In this document: positions 1 through 8,800 of the stretch, in pieces
Layout: each line of letters starts with the position of its first letter
Numbering within the stretch: position 1 is the stretch's first letter
Source: Sphingomonas sp. URHD0057
GTDB taxonomy: Bacteria > Pseudomonadota > Alphaproteobacteria > Sphingomonadales > Sphingomonadaceae
NCBI RefSeq assembly: GCF_000620665.1
Contig: NZ_KK211162.1
Coordinates: 703,764 to 767,763, forward strand
Direction: 5' to 3'
Length of the DNA: 64,000 nt
Translations under genes and position numbers: made by a program
The notes under the pieces: model-generated
What the model was told of the DNA's origin: nothing
The model's database searches: none
The model's input: the letters and a program-made list of their open reading frames with translations, nothing else

Positions 1-521
1 AATATGAAGGCGGCATTTGGCGCGCCGTGAAGATCCAGCACACCCAGCCGGGCAAGGGCGGCGCCTACATGCAGGTCGAGATGAAGAACCTCATCGACGG
101 CCGCAAGACCAACGTCCGCTTCCGCTCCGCCGAGACCGTCGAGCGCGTCCGCCTCGACACCAAGGACTACCAGTACCTCTATCATGACGGCGACATGCTC
201 GTGTTCATGGACAAGGATACCTACGAGCAGGTGTCACTGCCCGAGGATTTGATCGGCGAGCCGGCGGCCTTCCTCCAGGACGGCATGGACGTGGTGATGG
301 AGCTCTACAACGAGCGGCCGATCTCGGTTCAGTTGCCCGATCAGGTCGAAGGCACGATCGTCGAGGCCGATGCGGTGGTGAAGGGTCAGACCGCGTCATC
401 CAGCTACAAGCCGGCCAAGCTCGATAACGGCGTCCGGGTCATGGTACCGCCGCACATTGCGGCCGGAACGCGGATCGTGGTCGATGTCTACAACAGGGAA
501 TATGTCCGCCGCGCGGACTAG
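1..521 (+). CDS. efp: Elongation factor P, 5' end cut by window edge
   Basis: The frame is open from base 3 and runs to TAG, leaving about 172 residues of a protein normally near 187. EF-P enters the E site of ribosomes stalled at consecutive prolines and restores peptide bond formation. The visible part begins late in the N-terminal KOW-like domain with YEGGIWRAV, which matches the family, so the GTG at 27 is internal and not the start. The loop PGKGGAY follows, with its tip lysine codon at 54-56; this lysine is post-translationally modified in many bacteria. Two OB-fold domains follow, and the C-terminus ([16 protein letters not shown]) has the family form. suhB starts 3 bases downstream, suggesting co-transcription. 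Confidence 0.95.
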   Translation, partial: YEGGIWRAVKIQHTQPGKGGAYMQVEMKNLIDGRKTNVRFRSAETVERVRLDTKDYQYLYHDGDMLVFMDKDTYEQVSLPEDLIGEPAAFLQDGMDVVMELYNERPISVQLPDQVEGTIVEADAVVKGQTASSSYKPAKLDNGVRVMVPPHIAAGTRIVVDVYNREYVRRAD

Positions 522-524
522 CTT

Positions 525-1337
525 ATGGTCTCTCACTCCGGCCTGATCACCGTCATGCAACGCGCCGCGCGCAAGGCGGCGCCGCGGCTGAGGCGCGACT
601 TCGGCGAAGTCGAGCAATTGCAGGTCAGCCGCAAGGGGCCGGCCGACTTCGTGTCGATGGCCGACAAGCGGTCGGAAGCGACGATCGTCGACGAGCTCAG
701 GTACGCGCGGCCCGACTGGGGCCTGCTCGTCGAGGAAGCCGGTGAAATCGCCGGCAATCCGGACAAGCCGCGGTGGATCGTCGACCCGCTCGACGGCACC
801 ACCAACTTCCTTCACGGCGTGCCGCATTTCTCGATCTCGATCGCGGTCGAGGAGAAGAAGGCCGGCGGCGGGACCGAGATCACGCAGGCGTTGGTCTACC
901 AACCGCTGACCGATGACAGCTACTGGGCGGAAAAGGGCAGGGGCGCGTGGCTCCAGGATGCGCGGCTACGCGTGTCGGCGCGCCGCGACCTCAACGAAAG
1001 TCTGATCGGCACCGGCATGCCGCATTGCGGACGCGGCGATCCCGAGCGCTGGGCGAAGATCTATGCCGCGGTCGGGCCGCAGGTCTCGGGCGTGCGCCGG
1101 TTCGGATCCGCTGCGCTTGATCTGGCGTGGGTGGCCGCTGGTCGAATGGATGGCTTCTGGGAAGACGATCTCGACCTATGGGATACCGCGGCCGGCGTGC
1201 TGCTGGTCAAGGAAGCGGGAGGGTTCGTGACCGACTATCGAGGCGGTGACCGCTCGTTCGAGCGGCGCGAATATGTCGCCGGGTCGTCGGCGATCCACAG
1301 CAAGCTGCAGAAACTGGTTGCCGGAGCGGTCCGGTGA
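525..1337 (+). CDS. suhB: Inositol monophosphatase family protein (SuhB-like)
   Basis: This 270-residue protein belongs to the Mg2+-dependent, Li+-sensitive inositol monophosphatase family, which hydrolyses inositol-1-phosphate and related sugar or nucleotide phosphates in the cytosol. The metal-binding motifs are all present: the acidic pair in LLVEEAGE (about residue 70), the signature DPLDGTTNF (about 88-96), and the C-terminal WDTAAG (about 215). Length is typical. SuhB in E. coli also joins rRNA antitermination complexes, but nothing here shows that role. The gene starts 3 bases after efp and its TGA overlaps the GTG start of the next gene, so the three genes probably form one transcript. 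The family call is firm; the exact substrate is not known. Confidence 0.93.
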   Translation: MVSHSGLITVMQRAARKAAPRLRRDFGEVEQLQVSRKGPADFVSMADKRSEATIVDELRYARPDWGLLVEEAGEIAGNPDKPRWIVDPLDGTTNFLHGVPHFSISIAVEEKKAGGGTEITQALVYQPLTDDSYWAEKGRGAWLQDARLRVSARRDLNESLIGTGMPHCGRGDPERWAKIYAAVGPQVSGVRRFGSAALDLAWVAAGRMDGFWEDDLDLWDTAAGVLLVKEAGGFVTDYRGGDRSFERREYVAGSSAIHSKLQKLVAGAVR

Positions 1338-2236
1338 TCGGGCTGCTGGCGCTGGCAGCCGCCGCCGCACAGCCGCAGACCGTCCTGACCATCGATCCCA
1401 GGCACCGCCTGGTCGAAGGCGTCGCGAGCGACGGCAAGACGATTTGGGTCTCGAGCATTCTCGACCGCCAGGTGCTGGAGTGCCAGGCGACATGCCGCAC
1501 CCTCGCGACCCTGCCCGAAGGCCTGCATCCCTTCGCCATCGCCTGGGACAGTTTGCGCGAGCGGTTGTGGGTTGCGGCGGATTGTCCGCCCGGGGTTCCG
1601 GGGATCAAGGCGTGCGACCGTGGCGCGCTGTTGGCGCTCGACACCAAGGGCCGCATCCAGACGCGCATTGCGCCGTTCATCGGCGAGTTCCATCCCGGCG
1701 ACGTATCTGCTTCGCGCGGGCAGGTGTTCGTCAGCGACAGCCAGAACGGCATGGTCTTCCGCCTGACCAAGAACGAACGGGGCATCATGGCAGTGGTGCT
1801 GCCGGACGCCGGCAAGAGCGCGCAAGGGACTGCGCTCAACGCGAACGGGACGGAACTCCTCGTCGCCGACTACAGCCAGGGTATCGCGGTGGCGGACCTA
1901 GCGAGTTTCAAGCGAACCCTCCTTCCGAGGCAGGACGGCAAGCCCCTGCGCGGGATCGATGGCCTGGTCCGCTGCGGATCGACCTATTACGGCATTTACA
2001 ATGGCGCCGCGCCCGGCTTGCTGGTGTCGATCAGGCGGACGGACAAAGGGATCGAGTTCACCCAGCCGCTCGGTGACACGACGCTGCCTGACCCGACCCA
2101 GATTGCCTATGACGGCAAGCGCCTGCTGATCGTCGCCGATTCAGGCTGGGCGTCGGTCGACAAGCAGGGGCAACCGCGGACTTCGGGCGCGCCGATCATC
2201 GCGGTGCCGTTGTCGGGCGATTGCAAGCCGAAGTAA
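1334..2236 (+). CDS. Secreted SMP-30/NHL-like beta-propeller protein, function unknown
   Basis: This 300-residue protein starts with GTG inside the suhB stop (GTGA overlap). The first residues (MIGLLALAAAAAQ) look like a short cleavable signal peptide, so export to the periplasm is likely. The remainder has repeated blade-like segments with patterns such as GKTIWVSS, ERLWVAAD, GQVFVSDS and GKRLLIVAD, as in SMP-30/gluconolactonase or NHL six-bladed propellers. I see no clear metal-binding or catalytic set, so a lactonase activity should not be assumed. Several cysteines (CQATC, CPPG, KACDRG, GDC) could form disulfides, in keeping with export. It is the last gene of the efp-suhB group; an inverted repeat follows its stop. 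Confidence 0.75.
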   Translation: MIGLLALAAAAAQPQTVLTIDPRHRLVEGVASDGKTIWVSSILDRQVLECQATCRTLATLPEGLHPFAIAWDSLRERLWVAADCPPGVPGIKACDRGALLALDTKGRIQTRIAPFIGEFHPGDVSASRGQVFVSDSQNGMVFRLTKNERGIMAVVLPDAGKSAQGTALNANGTELLVADYSQGIAVADLASFKRTLLPRQDGKPLRGIDGLVRCGSTYYGIYNGAAPGLLVSIRRTDKGIEFTQPLGDTTLPDPTQIAYDGKRLLIVADSGWASVDKQGQPRTSGAPIIAVPLSGDCKPK

Positions 2237-2238
2237 CG

Positions 2239-2262
2239 CCCTCTCCGGGTTGCGGGAGAGGG
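2239..2262. repeat. CCCTCTCC/GGAGAGGG inverted repeat after the propeller gene
   Basis: CCCTCTCC (2239-2246) and GGAGAGGG (2255-2262) are perfect complements with an 8-base GGGTTGCG spacer. No T-run follows, so it is not a classical rho-independent terminator. It resembles short dispersed palindromes often found between alphaproteobacterial genes, and could stop or stabilise the upstream mRNA before the nuo operon. Confidence 0.6.
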
Positions 2263-2310
2263 GTGTAGGTCCTAAAGCCCGCGCCAAGTTTCGAGCCCCG
2301 GAGTTTTCCC

Positions 2311-2688
2311 TTGGCCAGCGTCGCCTTCGGCTACCTGCCGATCCTGTTGTTCCTGATCGTCGCTTTGGGCCTGTCCACGGCGTTCGTCGTGCTGCCGATG
2401 CTGGTTTCGCGGCTGACCGGGGCGCATAAGCCGGACCCCGCCAAGCTCAGCGAATATGAGTGCGGCTTTCCCGCCTTCGAGGACGCCCGGGCCGAGTTCG
2501 ACGTCCGCTTTTACCTCGTCGCCATCCTGTTCATCGTGTTCGACCTCGAAGCGGCCTTCCTGTTCCCATGGGCGGTCAGCCTTGGCTTCACCAAGTGGAC
2601 CGGCTGGGGCGCGATGGTGCTGTTCCTGATCGAGCTCGCGCTCGGCCTCGCTTATGCGTGGAAGAAGGGCGCCCTCGAATGGGAGTGA
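2311..2688 (+). CDS. nuoA: NADH-quinone oxidoreductase subunit A
   Basis: This is the first gene of the complex I operon. The 125-residue membrane subunit has about three transmembrane helices, separated by a loop with the family segment [12 protein letters not shown]; its Cys lies in the loop that moves during active/deactive transitions. The acidic stretch [11 protein letters not shown] is also diagnostic. The likely start is TTG at 2311; the protein beginning [12 protein letters not shown] has normal family length and I see no better ATG. The 74 bases upstream hold the inverted repeat at 2239-2262, and the operon promoter presumably lies here or upstream. The end of nuoA overlaps the start of nuoB. 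Confidence 0.95.
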   Translation: MASVAFGYLPILLFLIVALGLSTAFVVLPMLVSRLTGAHKPDPAKLSEYECGFPAFEDARAEFDVRFYLVAILFIVFDLEAAFLFPWAVSLGFTKWTGWGAMVLFLIELALGLAYAWKKGALEWE

Positions 2689-3260
2689 TGCTGCGCCCCA
2701 ACGAAGACCGCATGCCGAACGAGGAAGAGCTCGCCCGGCTAGCCGGGCTCGTCCCCGGTGACATCGACCGGAAGCACCTGGAGGCGCTTCAGCAATCGCT
2801 GAACGAAAAAGGCTTCATGGTCACGACCGCCGAGGACCTGTTCACCTGGGCTCGCACCGGCTCGTTGTGGTGGATGACCTTCGGCCTCGCCTGCTGCGCG
2901 GTCGAGATGATCCATGTGAACATGCCGCGCTACGACCTTGAAAGATTTGGCGCCGCGCCGCGCGCTTCGCCCCGCCAGTCGGACGTGATGATCGTCGCGG
3001 GAACGCTGTGCAACAAGATGGCGGCGCCGCTGCGCCGGGTCTACGACCAGATGAGTGAGCCCCGCTACGTTATCTCGATGGGCAGCTGCGCCAACGGCGG
3101 CGGCTATTACCATTACAGCTACTCGGTCGTGCGCGGGTGCGACCGCATCGTCCCCGTCGACATCTACGTCCCCGGCTGCCCGCCGACGGCGGAGGCTTTG
3201 CTCTACGGGATACTTCAGCTGCAGCGGAAGATCCGCCGCGAAGGGACGATCGAACGCTAA
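2679..3260 (+). CDS. nuoB: NADH-quinone oxidoreductase subunit B (cluster N2)
   Basis: This peripheral-arm subunit (193 residues from this start) carries the terminal [4Fe-4S] cluster N2 that hands electrons to quinone. All four ligands are visible: the adjacent Cys pair in GLACCAVEM, the Cys in GSCANGGG, and the Cys in VPGCPPTAE. The sequence [20 protein letters not shown] is strongly conserved in alphaproteobacteria and mitochondria. Three in-frame starts sit at the nuoA end: ATG 2679 (MGVMLRP), GTG 2685 and ATG 2688. I prefer 2679 because relatives commonly begin MGV, but 2688 gives a simple 1-base overlap and cannot be excluded. TAA overlaps the nuoC ATG. Confidence 0.95.
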   Translation: MGVMLRPNEDRMPNEEELARLAGLVPGDIDRKHLEALQQSLNEKGFMVTTAEDLFTWARTGSLWWMTFGLACCAVEMIHVNMPRYDLERFGAAPRASPRQSDVMIVAGTLCNKMAAPLRRVYDQMSEPRYVISMGSCANGGGYYHYSYSVVRGCDRIVPVDIYVPGCPPTAEALLYGILQLQRKIRREGTIER

Positions 3261-4066
3261 TGGCCTCGGCCGCGCCTCGCTATGCCGATGCTCCGGCGTC
3301 GCTCGGCAAGCTTGCCGGTGCTCGCCCGCGCGCCGGGCTCGAGACCGCGTTCGATGTCGATCGCGGCGATCTGGTTGCGGTGCTGAAGGCGCTTCGCGAC
3401 GAGCATGAATATCAGCAGTTGATGGAGATCGCGGGGGTCGACTATCCCGACCGCGCCGAGCGCTTCGAGGTGGTCTATTGTCTCCTCTCCCTGACCAGGA
3501 ACCACCGCGTTCGGGTGCATGTGGCGACCGACGAGGAAACACCGGTGCCAAGCGTCACGGGGCTGTGGGCGGTCGCCGGCTGGCTCGAGCGCGAAGTCTA
3601 CGACATGTATGGTGTCGGCTTCAGCGGCAACGACGACCTTCGCCGCATTCTCACCGATTACGGCTTCGAGGGCTTCCCCCAGCGCAAGGATTTCCCGCTC
3701 ACCGGCCATATCGAGCTGCGCTACTCGGAGGCTGAGAAGCGCGTGGTCTATGAACCGGTCTCGCTGCCGCAGGATTTCCGCACCTTCGATTTCCTGATGC
3801 CGTGGGAAGGGCCCGAATATGTCCTGCCCGGCGACGAGAAGGCGAAGGCGGAATCGCCCGGGGCGCCGAGCCCGATGCCGGCACCGGGCGGGCCGGCGCC
3901 GCAGAACGTGAAGACTCCGGCCGAGACGCCGAAGACGACCGAGAAGCCCGCGCAAACTGGCGGCGGAGCGCCGGCCGACAAGCAGGCGACCAAGGAAGCC
4001 CGCAAGCCGCGCGTCGCCAAGGCAAAGGGCGAAGTCAGCAAGAAGCCGCGAGCCAAGAAGGCATGA
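3260..4066 (+). CDS. nuoC: NADH-quinone oxidoreductase subunit C with Pro/Ala/Lys-rich tail
   Basis: NuoC (30-kDa subunit) is a structural part of the peripheral arm beside the quinone module. Residues about 25-185 form the normal domain, including the signature [12 protein letters not shown] and [23 protein letters not shown]. Most NuoC proteins end soon after this; here about 78 further residues (about 191-268) follow, made almost wholly of Pro, Ala, Gly, Lys, Thr and Glu and ending in KKPRAKKA. The tail looks disordered and strongly basic near its end. The frame is intact and continues directly into the nuoD ATGA overlap, so the tail is not an artefact of a missed stop within this sequence. 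Start is ATG 3260, overlapping the nuoB TAA. Confidence 0.95.
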   Translation: MASAAPRYADAPASLGKLAGARPRAGLETAFDVDRGDLVAVLKALRDEHEYQQLMEIAGVDYPDRAERFEVVYCLLSLTRNHRVRVHVATDEETPVPSVTGLWAVAGWLEREVYDMYGVGFSGNDDLRRILTDYGFEGFPQRKDFPLTGHIELRYSEAEKRVVYEPVSLPQDFRTFDFLMPWEGPEYVLPGDEKAKAESPGAPSPMPAPGGPAPQNVKTPAETPKTTEKPAQTGGGAPADKQATKEARKPRVAKAKGEVSKKPRAKKA

Positions 4067-5319
4067 CCGACGTGCGCACCCGCAAAGTCGAGGTGAACGT
4101 CGGCGCGATCGGCGAGGGCGCGGAGCTCGGCCATCCGCGCGACCCGGGCGATGAGGCGATCAACAATTACACGATCAACTTCGGCCCGCAGCACCCGGCC
4201 GCGCACGGCGTCCTCCGGCTGATCATGGAGCTCGACGGCGAGATCGTCGAGCGCGTCGATCCGCACATCGGGCTGCTCCACCGCGGCACCGAGAAGCTGA
4301 TCGAATACAAGACCTACCAGCAGGCGCTGCCCTACTTCGATCGCCTCGATTACTGCTCGCCGATGTGCATGGAGCACAGCTTCGTGCTTGCGATCGAGAA
4401 GCTGATGGGCCTCGAGATTCCGCTGCGCGCCCAGTACATCCGGGTGCTGATGGCGGAGCTAACCCGCATCTCCAACCACATGCTCAACCTCGGCAGCCAC
4501 ATCATGGACGTTGGCGCCATGACGCCAAACCTGTGGCTGTTCGAAGTGCGCGAGGACACGCTGCAATTCTATGAGCGGGCATCGGGCGCGCGGATGCACG
4601 CCAATTACTTCCGCGTCGGCGGCGTGCGCGAGGACCTGCCCGAGAAGATGCTCGCCGATTTGGGCGACTGGCTCGACAACCGGCTGCAGCTGTTCGAGGA
4701 CGCGATCAGCCTGGTTGCCGACAACCGCATCTTCAAGCAGCGCAACGTCGACATCGGCACGGTCGGCCGCGACGATGCGATCGCCTGGGGCTTTTCGGGA
4801 CCGATGATCCGCGCCAGCGGCGTTCCGTGGGACATCCGCCGCAGCCAGCCGTACGAAGTCTACGACCGGATGGACTTCGAAATCCCGGTTGGGACGCGCG
4901 GCGACTGCTACGACCGCTTCATGGTCCGGGTCGAGGAAGTGCGGCAGTCGGCCAAGATCATGCGCCAGTGCCTGAAGGAAATTCCGTCCGGCCCGATCGG
5001 CGCCGACAGCAAGGTGTTCCCGCCGCGCCGGGCCGAGATGAAGACCTCGATGGAGGCACTGATCCACCACTTCAAGCTCTATACCGAGGGCTATCACGTG
5101 CCCGCGGGCGAAGTGTATCTCGCGACTGAGAGCCCCAAGGGCGAGTTCGGCGTCTATCTCGTCGCAGACGGAACGAACCGGCCCTACCGGTGCAAGATCC
5201 GCCCGACGGGGTTCAGCCACCTCCAGGCGATGGACTTCATGATGAAGGGCCACATGCTCGCCGACACCACCGCGGTGCTGAGCGCGATCGACATCGTGTT
5301 CGGGGAGGTGGACCGGTGA
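4063..5319 (+). CDS. nuoD: NADH-quinone oxidoreductase subunit D (49 kDa)
   Basis: NuoD (418 residues) forms the quinone-binding pocket together with NuoB. Family hallmarks are visible: [17 protein letters not shown] near the N-terminus with the quinone-loop His, [17 protein letters not shown], the DRLDY segment, and the C-terminal GRFG-like end ([25 protein letters not shown]). It starts at ATG 4063 inside the nuoC stop (ATGA). The preceding in-frame bases are open far upstream but encode the nuoC tail in another frame. The stop overlaps the GTG of a small gene rather than nuoE, the first of the extra genes in this operon. Confidence 0.96.
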   Translation: MTDVRTRKVEVNVGAIGEGAELGHPRDPGDEAINNYTINFGPQHPAAHGVLRLIMELDGEIVERVDPHIGLLHRGTEKLIEYKTYQQALPYFDRLDYCSPMCMEHSFVLAIEKLMGLEIPLRAQYIRVLMAELTRISNHMLNLGSHIMDVGAMTPNLWLFEVREDTLQFYERASGARMHANYFRVGGVREDLPEKMLADLGDWLDNRLQLFEDAISLVADNRIFKQRNVDIGTVGRDDAIAWGFSGPMIRASGVPWDIRRSQPYEVYDRMDFEIPVGTRGDCYDRFMVRVEEVRQSAKIMRQCLKEIPSGPIGADSKVFPPRRAEMKTSMEALIHHFKLYTEGYHVPAGEVYLATESPKGEFGVYLVADGTNRPYRCKIRPTGFSHLQAMDFMMKGHMLADTTAVLSAIDIVFGEVDR

Positions 5320-5516
5320 GCGCGCTGATAGTTGCCCGCCGCACCTTGGTCGCCTTCGTCCTGCTGTGGCTAGCCGCGGTGGTCATGATGTTACTTGTTG
5401 GCGGTCAAACGGCAGAGGCGGCCTTCGTTGTCGCAATTTGCGCCCCTATCGGCATGGCTCTGTCTGCAGCTACATGTTTGGTGCTTCAGTTCTTCTCAAG
5501 ACGGAATGCGCGCTGA
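5316..5516 (+). CDS. Small two-helix membrane protein inside nuo operon
   Basis: I do not recognise this 66-residue product. It starts with GTG in the nuoD stop (GTGA) and ends with TGA overlapping the nuoE ATG, so it is flanked on both sides by coupled overlaps and very likely translated. The sequence has a basic N-terminus, one hydrophobic helix (about residues 9-29, [17 protein letters not shown]), a short loop QTAEA, a second helix (about 35-58) and a basic end SRRNAR. Membrane insertion with both ends in the cytoplasm is predicted by the positive-inside rule. It could be an accessory subunit or assembly factor of complex I, but only position supports that. Confidence 0.65.
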   Translation: MSALIVARRTLVAFVLLWLAAVVMMLLVGGQTAEAAFVVAICAPIGMALSAATCLVLQFFSRRNAR

Positions 5517-6205
5517 TGGCCGGGCAGGCAGGCATCCTCGACAGCGCCGAACAGCGCGCGCAGTGGGAAGGGTTTCGCTGGACCGACGACAATGCGCGCA
5601 TGGCGAAGGAGTTCATCGCCTTCTACCCGGAAGGGCGCCAGCGCTCCGCAATTCTCCCGTTGCTCGACCTCGCCCAGCGCCAGGTCGGCGCCGAAACGCA
5701 CACGCAGGGCTGGCTGCCGATCCCGGTGATGGAGTTCGTCGGACGCGAGCTCGACTTGCCCTACGTCCAGGTGCTCGAGGTCGCGACCTTCTATACGATG
5801 TTCAACCTGGCGCCGGTCGGTCGCTTCCACGTTCAGGTGTGCGGGACGACGCCGTGCATGCTGCGCGGCTCGGATGATGTGCTGAACGCCTGCTTCAAGC
5901 GGGGCTTGAGGAAGGGCTACACGACCGAGGACGGCATCTTCACGCTGAGCGAAGTCGAGTGCCTCGGCGCCTGCGCCAACGCGCCGATGGTCCAAATCAA
6001 CGACGACAATTACGAGGACCTGACCGACGCGAGCATGGGCGCGATCCTCGACGCGCTGGCCGCCGGCCAGACCCCCAGGCCCGGCCCGCAGATCGAACGC
6101 CAGACGAGCTGCCCGGAAGGCGGCCCGACCACGCTCAAGAAAATGGCCGAGCGCAATTACGATTATCGCCCGCAATGGACGGCGACGGCCGGGGAGGGGG
6201 CGTAA
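5516..6205 (+). CDS. nuoE: NADH-quinone oxidoreductase subunit E ([2Fe-2S] N1a)
   Basis: NuoE (229 residues, 24-kDa subunit) has a thioredoxin-like domain that binds the [2Fe-2S] cluster N1a, off the main electron path. The four ligands are present: two in VCGTTPCMLRG and two in ECLGACANAP. The N-terminal helical region (FIAFYPEGRQRSAILPLLDLAQRQ) and VATFYTMFNLAPVG are typical. ATG 5516 shares its A with the TGA of the preceding small gene. The tail after about residue 185 (PRPGPQIERQTSCPEGGPTTL) is common in alphaproteobacterial NuoE. The TAA at 6203-6205 overlaps the next small gene. Confidence 0.95.
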   Translation: MAGQAGILDSAEQRAQWEGFRWTDDNARMAKEFIAFYPEGRQRSAILPLLDLAQRQVGAETHTQGWLPIPVMEFVGRELDLPYVQVLEVATFYTMFNLAPVGRFHVQVCGTTPCMLRGSDDVLNACFKRGLRKGYTTEDGIFTLSEVECLGACANAPMVQINDDNYEDLTDASMGAILDALAAGQTPRPGPQIERQTSCPEGGPTTLKKMAERNYDYRPQWTATAGEGA

Positions 6206-6429
6206 TGGCGCTGCTCAAACCCAATTTCTTCAGCGAGCATCCGGTTCGGGCGGGCATGATGTGGGCGCTCGGCTTCGCCGTCCTGTTCCCGTTGGCGATG
6301 GCGCTGATGGGGCGGCCGCTTCACGGGCGGATTGTGTGGGTCGTATTCCTTTTAACGACGGTCGTCGGCGGCCTCGGATGGGGATATTCGATGAAGCGGC
6401 GTTTCGATCAGAAGGCAGGCGAGCAGTGA
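6205..6429 (+). CDS. Small two-helix membrane protein inside nuo operon
   Basis: This 74-residue product starts at ATG 6205, overlapping the nuoE TAA by one base, and its stop overlaps the next GTG. I do not recognise a family. It has an N-terminal amphipathic stretch (ALLKPNFFSEHPVRAG), a first hydrophobic helix at about residues 18-36, a turn with GRPLHGR, a second helix at about 43-62 (IVWVVFLLTTVVGGLGWG), and a charged end [12 protein letters not shown]. Both ends are rich in positive charge, so N-in/C-in topology is likely. It sits between nuoE and nuoF, and no function beyond membrane residence can be claimed. Confidence 0.62.
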   Translation: MALLKPNFFSEHPVRAGMMWALGFAVLFPLAMALMGRPLHGRIVWVVFLLTTVVGGLGWGYSMKRRFDQKAGEQ

Positions 6430-6572
6430 TCGGCCTGATCGTCGCCGTGATCATCGGCATCTTGGTGATCGGGCTGGTGCTCAATCTGCTCAAGCTCGCG
6501 GTCATTGTCGCGGTCGTCGCGGGTATCGCGATATTCGCGCAGAACAAATTCGGGACCAAGCGGCTCAAATGA
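6426..6572 (+). CDS. Tiny hydrophobic protein (48 residues) inside nuo operon
   Basis: This short gene begins with GTG 6426 in a GTGA overlap and ends in TGA shared with the next ATG. The product is almost wholly hydrophobic: two helices (about residues 2-20 and 24-39) around a single lysine in NLLKLAV, then a basic end NKFGTKRLK. The following gene encodes a protein of the same size, hydropathy and lysine position, so the two may be tandem duplicates. No family is recognised. The coupled overlaps on both sides are the main evidence that it is real. Confidence 0.55.
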   Translation: MIGLIVAVIIGILVIGLVLNLLKLAVIVAVVAGIAIFAQNKFGTKRLK

Positions 6573-6711
6573 CGATTGTCGGAATCCTCATCGCCGGGGT
6601 GCTCGCCTTCCTTGCCTTCCGGTTTGTGACCGGAATGATCAAGTTCGGCGTGATCGCGCTGATCGTGCTTGCGGTGCTGTTCTTCCTCGCCAAGGGCGGA
6701 GGGCTCGGCTG

Positions 6712-6712
<1 letters not shown>
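6569..6712 (+). CDS. Tiny hydrophobic protein (47 residues) before nuoF
   Basis: ATG 6569 overlaps the preceding stop (ATGA) and its own TGA ends at 6712, the first base of the nuoF ATG. The 47-residue product has two hydrophobic helices (about 2-21 and 25-41), with the only internal lysine in MIKFGVIAL, and ends KGGGLG. The layout closely mirrors the preceding 48-residue protein ([12 protein letters not shown] compared with [12 protein letters not shown]). It may oligomerise in the membrane or accompany complex I assembly, but function is unknown. It is short enough to be missed by gene callers with a 50-60 residue cutoff. Confidence 0.55.
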
Positions 6713-8018
<1,306 letters not shown>

Positions 8019-8022
<4 letters not shown>

Positions 8023-8660
8023 CCAATCGTTTCGCCGCCGTTCTTGTTGCAGCTTCGGTCGTAGCTACGCCCGCCGGCGCCGGCACCAGTAAACGTGCGA
8101 AGGCAGAGATGATATGGCCCGGAATGATTCTTCAGGTTCCAAGCGTGCGACAGTCGGAGGAAACTATCCGGCGCTTCGCTCAATGTATCGCGAACGAGCA
8201 CCTTGAGGGCGTGAAAGCATTCTTGGCCGTGCCGGCAAACAGTCCGGACGTCCGAAAAATCGGTGCGGAGCTTGCCACGAATAGTGCGACTGATTGCTCA
8301 CCCAATCTCTATATGACGATATACGCGCCGACTTTGCGCGCTGCGCTGATCGAGGTCCTCTACAACCGCGACTTCCGAGGAGTAGCATCGCCGCCCCTTC
8401 ATTTGGGAAGTGATGGCGGTATGATCGATCCCGCCAAGTGCATCGTCTCAAAAGCAGCCGTCATCGCCGATCAGCTAGTGGCCACGGCGCCTGCGTCCAA
8501 AGCGCAGAAGACGGCATTCATGTTATTGAGGTCGGCCGCCGATAGCTGTGGAGTTGCCCTCCCGACGGATCAGCGGAAGCTACAATGGCTACGCTTTCAG
8601 ATTGCCGAGGCCCTGTATCGTCAACGCTCGATCACATCGACGTTCGTAACCGTCAAATGA
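8019..8660 (+). CDS. Predicted secreted two-repeat protein inside nuo operon, unknown
   Basis: This 213-residue product starts at ATG 8019 overlapping the nuoF TGA. Residues 1-20 ([20 protein letters not shown]) form a plausible signal peptide, so the mature protein is probably periplasmic. It contains two related segments: about 50-122 ([19 protein letters not shown] ... CSPN ... [12 protein letters not shown]) and about 140-207 ([20 protein letters not shown] ... SCGVAL ... [12 protein letters not shown]). Each has Cys near its start, Cys midway and an (A/I)EALY-like end, so an internal duplication with a disulfide per repeat is likely. The bases look less GC-biased than in nuoF and nuoG. 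It has no counterpart in the textbook nuo operon, and its function is unknown. Confidence 0.68.
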
Positions 8661-8800
8661 CCACGACGCAGATCACAATCATTATCGCGGCGGCGATCGC
8701 GATCATCGCCGCGCTTGCTGCTCGCGGCGGTGGGCCGCGCATCACGCAGATCACGCGCACGGTGGAGCGCGACGACGATAAGGACGGCGACGATGCCTAA
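8657..8800 (+). CDS. Tiny single-helix membrane protein before nuoG
   Basis: ATG 8657 overlaps the stop of the secreted-protein gene (ATGA), which favours it over the longer in-frame ATG at 8585 buried in the upstream gene. The 47-residue product has one hydrophobic helix (about residues 6-22, ITIIIAAAIAIIAALAA), then GGGPR, then a charged tail ending DDDKDGDDA. The stop lies 6 bases inside nuoG, an 8-base overlap that should couple translation. No family is recognised. It is the sixth extra gene in the nuo operon. Confidence 0.55.
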   Translation: MTTTQITIIIAAAIAIIAALAARGGGPRITQITRTVERDDDKDGDDA

